In this document: positions 25,401-35,023 of the stretch, in pieces
Layout: each line of letters opens with the position of its first letter
Position numbering within the stretch: position 1 is the stretch's first letter
Assembly (NCBI GenBank): GCA_933228675.1
Contig: OW121743.1
Location: forward strand, 60,586,639 to 60,650,638
Length of the DNA: 64,000 nucleotides
From: Stomorhina lunata
Lineage: Eukaryota > Arthropoda > Insecta > Diptera > Rhiniidae
Direction of reading: 5' to 3'
Position numbers and translations under genes: made by a program
The notes under the pieces: model-generated
What the model saw: only the letters and a program-made list of their open reading frames with translations
Database searches by the model: none
What the model was told of the DNA's origin: nothing

Positions 25401-25863
25401 ACCCCGCATTACTGGCTTGGATCCTGCCTTCCCCTGCTTTGACCAGGGTGGTTTACAAAAAACTGATGCTAAATTCGTCGATATTGTACACACAAATCCC
25501 GGTGTTTTCGGTATGTCTGATCCTTTGGGTCATGTTGACTTTTATGCCCAAGGTTTGGAGGCTCTGAAACCGGGTTGCGTATATTTGGGATGCTCCCACT
25601 TTAGAGCTTTTAAATACTACACCGAATCAGCCTATCCCGGTAATGAAGAAAATTTCATGGGTAAAAGTTGCGCTTCTTTAAAGGAATTGGATAATGGTTC
25701 TTGCGATGGTCCCTCATATCCCATGGGCTTTGAGGTGCCTCACAATTTGACTGGTAATTTCTTCTTTACAGTTAATGGCAATAAGCCCTATGGTAAGGAT
25801 AATGAAGGTCGTCCCGCCATTCCAAAACAATGTACTCAAAAATGTAGGTTAATTAATTTGTAA
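22433..25863 (+). CDS. Secreted lipase / phospholipase A1-like protein (subgroup A) with a satellite-filled intron
   Basis: Exons 22433-22628, 22689-22942 and 25195-25863 give 372 residues. Intron 1 is 60 nt, phase 1 within a Cys codon. Intron 2 is phase 0 but 2,252 nt, almost all minisatellite. Signal peptide MKLLYSMILLCFLAHSSS; leader with LIPSPSKLF and LPEKAVLQG as in the 10.4 kb gene. Triad Ser198 (GHSLGAH), Asp226 (GLDPAFPC) and His285 (GCSHFRA) is intact. Two differences from its sister: four residues are missing just after PCFDQG, and loss of one T has turned the ancestral TGT TAG end into TGT AGG, adding five residues (RLINL) before a new TAA. All splice sites fit the GT/AG rule, so the gene looks functional if the long intron is removed. 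Confidence 0.9.
22985..25125. repeat. AT-rich 28-bp minisatellite in intron 2
   Basis: Degenerate tandem repeat with unit CCGAAAATTTTCTATAAAAA plus ATTTTATA. Units at the left contain AAAACCG and those at the right TATACCG, so the array has two sequence zones. It is more diverged than the other arrays. The flanks carry the same short intron piece, AGAATAGAGTC (near 22960 and again near 25145). Confidence 0.9.
25126..25147. repeat. Short perfect hairpin at the array/intron boundary
   Basis: ATTCTTCTTT-CA-AAAGAAGAAT: a 10-bp perfect stem with a 2-base spacer at the exact right edge of the minisatellite, overlapping the duplicated AGAATAGAGTC piece. Confidence 0.8.
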
Positions 25864-25897
25864 TTTGTTAGAGATGTCTGTTAAATATTATTTCGTT

Positions 25898-25903
25898 AAT
25901 AAA
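25898..25903 (+). promoter_or_regulatory. Poly(A) signal
   Basis: AATAAA 35 bp after the stop of the 22.4 kb gene, in the context AATAAATGTGAT shared with the 10.4 kb gene. Confidence 0.75.
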
Positions 25904-26916
25904 TGTGATTATTTTATATTAAATTAATTGAGTTAGTACTTTTTTTAGGACAAACTAAACAATTCGACAAAATTACATATTTTAAAACTTAATATATTTT
26001 TGTTTAATGTAGATGTCTTATAAATTGCTCGATAGCGTTTTAGTATAGATTTTTTTCCGCAAATTTCGTGTCCATTGCAAATTACGCAAAATTACCCATA
26101 AAGTGGTCTTGGCGATGCCTAGATTTTTATCGTCTGCTACGGATGCCTGAGCGGCAGTGGTATTTTCGTCACTTCGACGAACCCCAGCATCCCACAGTGA
26201 CTCAATTTTTTGCACCAAACTTGTTATTTCTACTACCGAGCATTGAAGTTAATGCTCTGAACATTAAAGTCAACAACTTCGAATTCCGATAGTACATTTT
26301 TAATATTTTCGTTGTTATGTTGTTCTTTCTTTATGATAGAAATGTTGTGAAATAGTGCGAATTTAAACTTAAAGTTATCAAGAATGTATTAGAAAACCTT
26401 GTATTTCCGTTCTGCGAAGTAGTTAAAGATATCAATCAAAAATATTAGAAGTCCATCGACTCCTTGCGGTACCTGCCATGGACCACCTTTTCTTCATCTA
26501 TTTCGCTACTTAATGTACAAGTCACAAGTCTAAAAATAATTTGATTAAATTAGACACACGTCTATTAATTAATTCAAATAAGAGCTCTACCAATTTCAGT
26601 TGAAATAAGTCGACTCCTTGAGGTACCTGTTTTGGACCTCCATTTTCACCTTTTTTTTTCTTCCTATTGTACAATCTGCAATTCTCAACAGAATTTAAAA
26701 TATTCGGCACACGTCTATTAATTTTTTCAAAAGAAGTTATACTGTTTTGGTTTGTTTTGGTTGAGATTCCTTGACTCTTTGAGGAAAAAGTCTTGGACTT
26801 TTTTGGTTTCCTGATATCTCCTAAACTTTAACAAGATTAAGTTTAACTATATTCAATGCACTCTAAATTTGATGACAAATTTCGTTTCAGAATATTAGGC
26901 TCATTTCAAAACGTTT
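25904..26916. other. Intergenic region with a decayed transposase scrap
   Basis: Contains the minus-strand mariner-like fragment at 26018-26218. Further on, about 26440-26760 has two diverged copies, roughly 180 bp apart, of a segment with CGACTCCTTG(C/A)GGTACCTG and TTAATTAATT or CACACGTCTATTAATT. Origin unknown. No host gene seen. Confidence 0.4.
26018..26218 (-). pseudogene. Possible decayed mariner-like transposase fragment
   Basis: The 66-residue minus-strand frame contains GVRRSDENTTAA, ASVADDKNL and KTTLWVILRNL. These resemble, in order, the linker and second helix-turn-helix of DD41D/rosa-type transposases, as seen in this window at 40994 (TVRTEETIAAVEQSVEEDPN and STLWKILRKDLGL). No catalytic domain follows and no TIRs were found. 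Tentative. Confidence 0.35.
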
Positions 26917-26918
26917 TT

Positions 26919-28348
26919 ATACCTACCATCAAAAAGAAAGGGAGGGGCATATGAGATTGTCATTCCGTTTGTAATTTCTTTAATATTGGCTCAAAAACCA
27001 AAATTGAAGTACATATATTCTGAATCCTTATGAAATTCTAAGACGATTGAGCGATGTCCGTCCGTCTGTTGTCGGTACGATAAAACCTTAACGAAAGGTT
27101 ATATGTCACTGAAATTTAGCAGAAATATTTCTTATTTCTTGGAAAATTTTAGTATTAAAATTGGGCAAAATCGGTTCACATTTGACCATAGCTCCCGTAT
27201 AACCTCGTTTAGGCTAATCGCTTATTTGCTAATAAATGACAAATTAGAATAGCTATGATGACAAAATTTGGTATCTAAAAGTTTTACATAAGCACTAGAC
27301 AGCATATAAAATTTCATCGAAATCGGTTCACAAAAAACTTACGGAGACAGCCTAAATTCCACCTGAAATACATTTAAATGCCAATAAATGATAAACTGAA
27401 ATAGCTTTGGCCACTAAATTTAGCACAAGGAAGTCTTATGTGAATACCAGCCAGTGTGCAAAATTTTGTTACAATCGGTCATCATTTGACCATAGCTCCC
27501 ATATAAAAAACTTACTGAAACACAAAAATACAAAAAGAAAACTGGGTTTATGTCCGTCTGTCCGTCAAATAAAAGGGCAATAGCTCCTTAACTACAAGAG
27601 CTAGAGAGACAAAATTGTACAAAAGTATTTTTGATGTGTAACAGAAGTACTGAAAATGGGCAAATCGGTTAACATTAAGTTAGAGCTCCCATATAACCCC
27701 GCCCCGGGAAATACATGAATACTGATAAATTGAATACAATTGCAATAGCTATGACGACTAAATTAAGAATAGTGAAGTTTTATACAACTATTGGTCAGTG
27801 TGTCACATTTTGTAGGAATCGGTTTAAATTTGAAAACCCGGAACCAAAAAAAAAAAAAATGTAAAAAATGCTATTATTAAAAGCTATTATTCTTACTTTT
27901 GCAAGAATACGCTTTATTTAAATACCAGCCAGTGTGTAAAATTTTGTTAAATTTTGTTATATATAATATGCCTTTTTTATTCTCACCATCAAAAAGAATG
28001 GGGTATATTGAGATTGTCATTCCATGTGTAATTTCCTTAATATTGGCTCAAAAACCAAAAGCGATACATATTCTGAATCCTTATGAAATTCTAAGACGAT
28101 TGAGCGATGTCCGTCTATCTGTCCGTCTGTCTTTCTGTCTGTTGAAATCACTGTAACGCCTAAATGAAAGGAGCTAGCTCACTGAAACTTAATAAAACGA
28201 TTTTTCATTTTTGAGAAAATTTTGGAATTGAAGTTGGGCAAAATCGGTTAGGACTTGACCATAGCTCCCGTATAACCTCGTCTGAACTAATCGTTTATTT
28301 GCTAATCAATAACAAACTATAATAGCTATGATGATAAAATTTGGTATA
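26919..28348 (-). mobile_element. Family 2 elements, minus orientation, two tails in tandem (left part)
   Basis: A tail in reverse (TTATACCTACCATC then GAGATTGTCATTCCGTTTGT) opens at 26919, followed by reversed modules (TTTGACCATAGCTCCCGTAT). A second reversed tail (CTCACCATCAAAAAGAATGG, with CAGACGGACATCGC in reverse) starts near 27985. This second element is interrupted at 28348 by the Helitron and resumes at 29999. Confidence 0.65.
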
Positions 28349-29998
28349 TCTTATATTCTTAAACGAGCAATAATTGTATGTATTTATATATATATATATA
28401 TATAAATATATATAGAATGGCTATCTCGAAAACGGCTCTAACGATTTTGATAAAATTTGGACAGTGGGTATCTTTTTTGATGTATATGTCGAAGAAGAAA
28501 GAACTTTTGGAACTTTTATCTCTAAGAGGGTAAAAAGGGGAAAAAATCGAAAACGCTATATCTCCTAAAGTAATAGGTATAGAAACAAAATTAAAATTAC
28601 GTTTTAAACAGCTATGACAGGTGTTTGGTACTTTTTTGAAACTATGTCCGATAGGGGGTAAAAAAGGGTGAAAATAGTTTTTTTGACACCTTTTTAACCA
28701 ATTCTTATATTTTAAACTAAAGAATATAGAAAGAAACTTGGTACTGCAATCAATAGATGTAAAAGAAACATGAAACAGGTATTTGGTACTTTTTTGATTT
28801 TGGAGCCAAAATGGGTAAAAAAGGGATAAAATGATAACTTAACATCCCCAAAGTAATATGAATAGGAACATTATACATTATGTTAAATGCGTTTTAAAAA
28901 AATGTACCGAATTCAATTGGCACCAAAAAAGTACCAAATATACATATGGAACTTTTAGAAATTAGGGAATAAAAAGGGGGAAAAATTATTATTATTTTAA
29001 ACAAATGAATGTTTGTATGTATGTTCTTTATAGAATAGTAAACTGTGAATTTGATCATGTTATGCTCTTTAGCGAAGATGTTGCGGATAAGCCGGCGAAG
29101 GTTTTAAAGTTGATAAGACTAATTTCCGACAGATGGCGCCACTGAAAATTACTAAAAATTAAGTAAATCGTAAACTGTACATTTGATCATGCTATGATCT
29201 TTAGCAAAGTTGTAGCACATGAGCCGACGAAGGCTTTTTAGTTGGTATGAATAATTTCCGACAGGTGGCGCTACATAAACTTACTCAAAGTCAATTTAAT
29301 CGTAGTCTGTACATTTAATCATGCTACAATCTTTAGCAAAGTTGTTGCACATGAGCCGACGAAGGTTTCTTAGTTGGTATGAAGAAATTTCGACAGGTGG
29401 CGCCACTGAAATTTACTCAAAGTCAATTTAATCGTATGCTGTACATTTAATCATGCTATAATCTTCAGCAAAGTTGTTACGGATAAGCCGAAGAAGGTTT
29501 ATGAATTGGAATGAGCAAAGTCCGACAGGTGGCGCCACAGAAAATTACTAAAAATGAATTAAATCGTAAACTGTGCATTTGATCATGTTATAATCATAAG
29601 CAAAGTTGTTACGAATAAGCAGACAAAGGTTTCTTATATGGTATGAACAACTTCAGGTGGCGCCACTGCAAACTACTCAAAATGAATTAAATCGTAAACT
29701 GTGCATTTGATTAGACTATAATCTTTAGCAAAGTTGTTGCGCATGAGTCGACAGAGGTTTCTATTGATATGAATAATTTCCAAAATTATTCAAAATGAGT
29801 TAAACTGTAAACTATGCAAACTATATGTTGGTCGGACAAAATAAATCAAATAATTCAAAATTAACTGAATATTTCTACAATGTCTTTCCTCTAAATTTAT
29901 TTTAGCACTTTATAATATAAAATATATAAAAACTTTAAAATTTTCCTCAAAATGCTTATCATAAAGCTCCGAGCAAGGCTCGGTCAACCAGGTACTAG
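28349..29998 (+). mobile_element. Non-autonomous Helitron
   Basis: The 5' end is TCTTATATTCTTAAACGAGC, followed by a TA-rich stretch and CTATCTCGAAAACGGCTC. The 3' end has the hairpin CCGAGC-AAG-GCTCGG, then TCAACCAGGTACTAG. A 5' TC, a 3' hairpin 9-11 bases before the end and a terminal CTAG are the hallmarks of Helitrons. There are no terminal inverted repeats and no target duplication. No Rep/helicase coding sequence, so it depends on a relative. It splits a family 2 element; the uninterrupted equivalent is visible near 27281-27300. It contains six tandem units of about 131 bp (29038-29830). Confidence 0.8.
29030..29830. repeat. Tandem repeat of about 131 bp, six units, within the Helitron
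   Basis: Each unit has TCGTAAACTGTACATTTGAT, CATGCTATAATCTTTAGC, a GAGCCGACGAAGG stretch and GACAGGTGGCGCCAC. Unit starts are near 29038, 29169, 29300, 29432, 29564 and 29692; a decayed end follows near 29805. Confidence 0.75.
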
Positions 29999-30680
29999 AA
30001 TTATTACATAAGCCTTACGCAGAATATAAAATTTAATTAAAATCGGTTCAAATTTAGCCATAGTTCCCATACAAAAAACTTATGAAAATAGCTTTAAATG
30101 CATTTAAGTGCCAATAAATCTAAAACTATAACAGATATAACCACTAAGATTAGCACAAGGAAGTCTTATGTCAATCTCATATAATCCCATATAAAAAACT
30201 TACAAAAAAACACGGTTTATGTCCGTCAGATAAAAGCGCGATAGCTCCTTAACTACAAGAGCTATAGAAACAAAATTTTACAAAAGAATTTTTGATATAT
30301 TATAGAAGTTGTGCACTGAAAATGTAAAATCGATTCACATTTAATTAGAATTCCCATATAACCAAAGACCGGGAATCAAATTTATGGTGATAAATTGAAT
30401 ACAAATGTAATAGCAATGAACACTAAATTTAGAATAGAGAAGTTTCATACAACTATTGGTCAGTATGTCAAATTTTATAGTAAACGGTTCATATAAAAAC
30501 CACTTCCGGAAACCAAAAAAAAAAAATGTAGCAAAGGCCAGTTAAAAGCTAATAAATGACAAACTATGATATCTATGGCAACTAAATTTTGCAAGAATAA
30601 GCTTTATATAAATACCAGCCTGTGTATGACAATCGGTCAACATTTGACTATAGTTCTTATATATGAGGAGCCGTGGAACA
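29999..30680 (-). mobile_element. Family 2 element, minus orientation (right part, after the Helitron)
   Basis: Continues the reversed modules of the copy cut at 28348: ATTACATAAGCC, AATCGGTTCAAATTTAGCCA and CCCATACAAAAAACTTA in the same order as at 27291-27360. The outer (5') end of the element is not clearly preserved. Confidence 0.6.
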
Positions 30681-30984
30681 AAAGGTTATTTTTGCATAAT
30701 ATAATTTTTTTGGAAAATTTAATTTTTTGTCATTTCGCACTTTAAAAATCCGTTTCTTTAAAAATATATTTAAGTTCACCACATTCAATCATAAAAGTCG
30801 TTTTAAAAAAGCACTTTTATTTTGGAAGAAGAACCTTTTGTTAAAAAAAGTGAAAAAGTACCTTTTGATACAAAAAAAAAGAAATTAAAAAATGAACTAC
30901 GTAACATAAAAATATGCAGTCTTTTATATTTTTGCATTTTGAACAAAATTTGGTAATAAATTCTTAATATTCCGTCATTTTTCA

Positions 30985-31800
30985 GTAAAAATTAAAAAAC
31001 TCTATTTTATGCCCTTTGACCCCGGTAAAGAAAGTGTTCAACTTTTACAATATTAAAAAACAATGCCGTGTACACATTATATATAGTCTAAGGAAAAATA
31101 TTCACTATTACTTTTATTAATGTTGAACATTGGTACAGTTAAATAAGCATATACCCAAGTTATTACAAAAAGTTCACATTTTCTCGAAATTCTTCGATTT
31201 GAAATCACAGGTACGGCGAAACGGTTAATGTTACCGACTTCAGTTTTTTTCGGATTTTGTTCTCCCATTTGTATGTTTTGTGATACTGGAAAGCAAATTT
31301 GTTATTTGTAATATTTGTTAAATAAAATTTTCAAAAAATTAAAAACTGATTTTTGAAACCTGCCTGAGAAAAAAGTATAATTCTCTAATATGAAAAAAAA
31401 CTACGTAAATTCGGTTATACTTTAACAAAACTCGACTATTTAGTAGAGTCAGGTCATAGAACTGTAAATCATATCTTACTTTGAAATTAACTTATACTTA
31501 AATAATTTTTTCAGCTGCATATCCTTAGGCGAGTCGTCAAGGACACAAATTTTCGGGGAAAAATCGCAATAACTTTAAAACTACTTCTGGAATTTTTAAT
31601 GTTGATGACTTAAAATAAAGCTACTTTAGTTCTTTTTTATATCCCAAAAAAAGTTTACCACTTTGTGGGCGGATGCGGCATGGGTGTCCCTTATGCAATT
31701 TTGAAAAAAGTTTGCGCAGCATGTTTTTGTATTACATAGAACATTTCTTGGGGGAGTTACGGTTCAATTGCGCACTTTCGTAAAATTAGGTGCACCCTAA
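30985..31800. mobile_element. Diverged MITE fragment related to the fold-back elements
   Basis: Shares blocks with 13480-13880 and 44640-44890: TCTCGAAATTCTTCGATTTG, TACGGCGAAACGGTTAATG, TTCTCCCATTTGTATGTTTT and GCATATCCTTAGGCGAG followed by AAATTTTCGGGG. No terminal repeats could be defined. Confidence 0.5.
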
Positions 31801-31925
31801 AATATACGAACAGGAGAAAAAATATGTAACTTACTATGGAAAAAGAATATTTTGTTGAAGAAAAAATAGAAAAGAACCTTTTGTTTAGCAAAACTTTTTT
31901 AATTTCCATTTAATTACTAAACAAA

Positions 31926-32706
31926 CAAGTAAGAAAGAGCTATAGTCGGTCAAGCCCGACCATACGATACCCTACACCACTAAGGTCAAAGGTGTTATTT
32001 TTCCTGTATAAAGACCAATATTTGCTAAAGTTTGCCATCATAGAAACATTTTCTCAAAACTTATATATTTAAGCTGTTTCCGTCATTTGGACTTATATAA
32101 GAACTAGGGTCAAATGTGAACCGATTACCTCGAAATTTAGCAAAGTGATTACAGTTGTTACAGAAATTATGTATGCAAAAAATAAACTTGAAATTTTCAT
32201 TATCTTTAGATTTACGAGCGTTTTAGTGATTTTTGTCTCATTTAGTGCGTTTTTAAAGAAGAGTTTGTATGGGAGCTATGGTCAAATGTGAACCGATTTC
32301 AACGAAATTTTGAATAGCGATTTTAGTTTACATAAGCAGTAGTTGTTTTAGATTTTATGAAAAAATATTGATATTTGTGGCCAATATATCAATTCCGGGA
32401 AGTGGGACCTATGGGAGGTACCATAAGTAATGGACCGATTTTGACGAATTTCAATAGCCATTATCAAAAAATGATCTGTGCCAAATTTCATCAAATTATC
32501 TTTGAAATTGCGACCTGTAGTTTGATTACAAGATTTACATGGGCGTCCAGCCAGCCAGCCAGACGGACGGACATCGCTAAATCTCTCTAAGACTCAGAAA
32601 GTGATTGGTATACTAAAAGATGGGTCTAAGACAAATATTTCTATGCGTTACATACATCAGCACAAACTTATAATACCCTTTCCACCTATGGTGGTGAAGG
32701 GTATAA
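31926..32706 (+). mobile_element. Family 1 non-coding element, complete
   Basis: Starts CAAGTAAGAAAGAGCTATAG with the subterminal hairpin GTCGG-TCAAG-CCCGAC and ends with the stem-loop ATACCCTTTCCACC/GGTGGTGAAGGGTAT. Just before the stem-loop are a CCAGCCAGCC/GACGGACGGACATCGC tract and GACTCAGAAAGTGATTGG. At 781 bp it matches the size of the other complete copies (751-821 bp). No ORF. Confidence 0.75.
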
Positions 32707-32809
32707 AAAATTATTATGGAGGGACAGAGTGTCGGCAATCTGTCCATCCATACTCTTACTAATAAATTAAATGTTTCCCAGCGCTGAAAAATGAAGTACA
32801 GAATTTTAT

Positions 32810-34154
32810 ATAACACAGCACAACAGAATAAACAAAATTTCATGTGTTCTTAAAATCACTATACAATTTTGATGTATCATGACTACCTTTGTACAAAAAT
32901 GGTAAAATTTTTCAATTCTATGGCAAGATTTTTTTAAAAATATTTTTTTTTAAATTGCAATTTTTTTTGAGACGTTTCTTCAAATAATTAATGATAACTC
33001 AAAAACTACTAGTCCGATATTATTAAAATAAAATCAGAAAATAAGATTAACATAGCCTTTAATTCGTCTATATATCGCGTTTCAATCGGATCAATAGTAT
33101 CGGAGTTATAATAAAAAATTTAAGAAAAAAAAAAAACAAAATATTTTTTATGGAAAAAATGGCAAAAATTTTCGTTTTTTTTTGTATTTTATTAAAAAAC
33201 AAAAAAACTTCCAGATTTATTATTTTATCGCATAGCGACATATAATAGCAACAAAATGAGATATCGACCATAAAAATCGATTTTTTTTTTCGAATTTATT
33301 CACAATTTAGTTTTGATTGATATTGATACGCATTATAGCGGGTTTTGAAATGTATGAAAAAAATAAATTTTCCAATTTCAAGGCGTGCATGTCGGATTAT
33401 TGTGAGATTTGGTGAGAAACTTTCACCCACAAAATTTAAGACGAATTGGACAACGTTAACACATGTCGCCCAGGTCCTAAAGCTGACAAATCAAGTTTAT
33501 ATCGGAAAAATTTTATAATTTTTAAGTTTTTACAAAATAAACGCTATTTATTCCCCCTTTTGCAAAAAAGTGGATCCTGGTCCTTAGGGCAAACACAATG
33601 AGATTTCCAATAAGTAGTAGATTAAGCAAAAATATAAAATTTTGTGAAAATGAGTGAATTCACTTATTTGTGAATAAATTCGAAAATAATCCATCGATTT
33701 TTATGGTCGATATCTCGTTTTGTTCCTATTATTTGTGGCTTTGCGACAGAATAATGAATCTGAACATTTTTTGCCGTTTTCTATTTTTCATGATTTTTTT
33801 AAAATAAAATTTTTTGCCATTTTTATGTAAAAAATATATTTTTTTCTTAAATTTTTTATTATAACTCTGATACTATTGATCCGATTGAAACACGATATAT
33901 AGAAGAATCAAAGGCTATGTAAATCTTAATTTTTCTGATTTTATTTTAATAATATCGGACTAGTAGTTTTTAAGTTATCATTAATTATTTGAAGAAACGT
34001 CTAAAAAAAATTGCAATTTAAAAAAAAAAAAAAATTTTTTTTAAATCTTGCCATAGAATTTAAAAATTTTACCATTTTTGTACTAAGGTAGCCATGATAC
34101 ATCAAATGTATATAGTGGTTACTCGAGCACATTTTTGCTGTTGTCCTGTGTAAT
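32810..34154. mobile_element. Fold-back element of about 1.3 kb
   Basis: The ends are ATAACACAGCACAACAG and, reversed, ATTACACAGGACAACAG. Next to the ends both arms carry TTTGATGTATCATG(A/G)CTACCTT and GTACAAAAATGGTAAAATTT. The arms of about 550 bp flank a centre holding GGCGACATGTGTTAACG in reverse (about 33360-33600). No clear target duplication. Confidence 0.65.
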
Positions 34155-34930
34155 TTGTTTGTTGATTTAACAGTAATCGCTCGAAAATGTGCCGAATTTA
34201 ATATTCGTGTGGGGTACAGCTGGTATTTCTGTTTTAATATTTCTAAATTGTTTTTATTTTCTTTACTAACATTTATTATAAGTTAACTTTATTAGACGTC
34301 TATTCTAATGGTAGATCATACATTTACCTTTATTTAACAAAAGAAAGAATAATATTTAAATGTTAAACTAAAAATATTGGTTTTGGGATAAAAAAAGAAA
34401 AACTAGAAAAATGCAGAAATATTATACGTAAGAACTTGAGTAGGAGTTATTTATATTAAACATTAAATAATTTTAATATAATTATTTGCTTATAATGTTT
34501 AAAGCCTATTAAACATGTATAATAAATATTTGTGTACACAGTCGATAACCGATTAAGTTCTGTTAGTAAAAAAATAAGTTATAGCTACCAAATATTTATT
34601 CTACATGGGTAACTGTTCTAACAATAAGGGAAAAATCGGGTTAATATCTCTTTCGTTTTAGCGACTTTGGTCAATATTTGTAAAATATTTTTAAATATCT
34701 TTTTTAATCGTTTAAGTTAAAAAATCTCAATTTTATCATTTGTTAACTAGTTTAGAAACATTTTAAGAATAATGAACAAAAAAACGACTTAATCGATTAT
34801 TGCTTATATGCACACAGGTCTATTTTTGGTAATGGACACAGATGTTATGCTTTAAATATGCTAAAATTATAACCAAAATTTTCCTTAAGCATTTGAAAAA
34901 TATTTACTCAAGAGCTTCCTTTAGTATAAA
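34155..34930. other. Upstream region of the 35.0 kb lipase gene
   Basis: AT-rich; no repeat family or gene recognised. Confidence 0.4.
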
Positions 34931-34968
34931 TATAAAAACCCCACTTCCATCAAAGACCTTCATTAGTA
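34931..34968 (+). promoter_or_regulatory. Core promoter: TATA box and initiator
   Basis: TATAAAAACCCC at 34931 with TCATTAGT about 29 bp downstream (34960), 93 bp before the chosen ATG. Spacing matches the sister genes although the initiator differs from CAGTT. Confidence 0.7.
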
Positions 34969-35023
34969 GTCGATATTTAAGATAAGTCAAGTGTTCACCT
35001 GTTTCTTGAACTTGACATCCAAT

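Noticed and set aside
34991..35023. In-frame non-ATG start upstream of the 35.0 kb lipase
   Set aside because: A GTG start would put twelve extra residues before a good signal peptide; the ATG at 35024 aligns with all paralogues.
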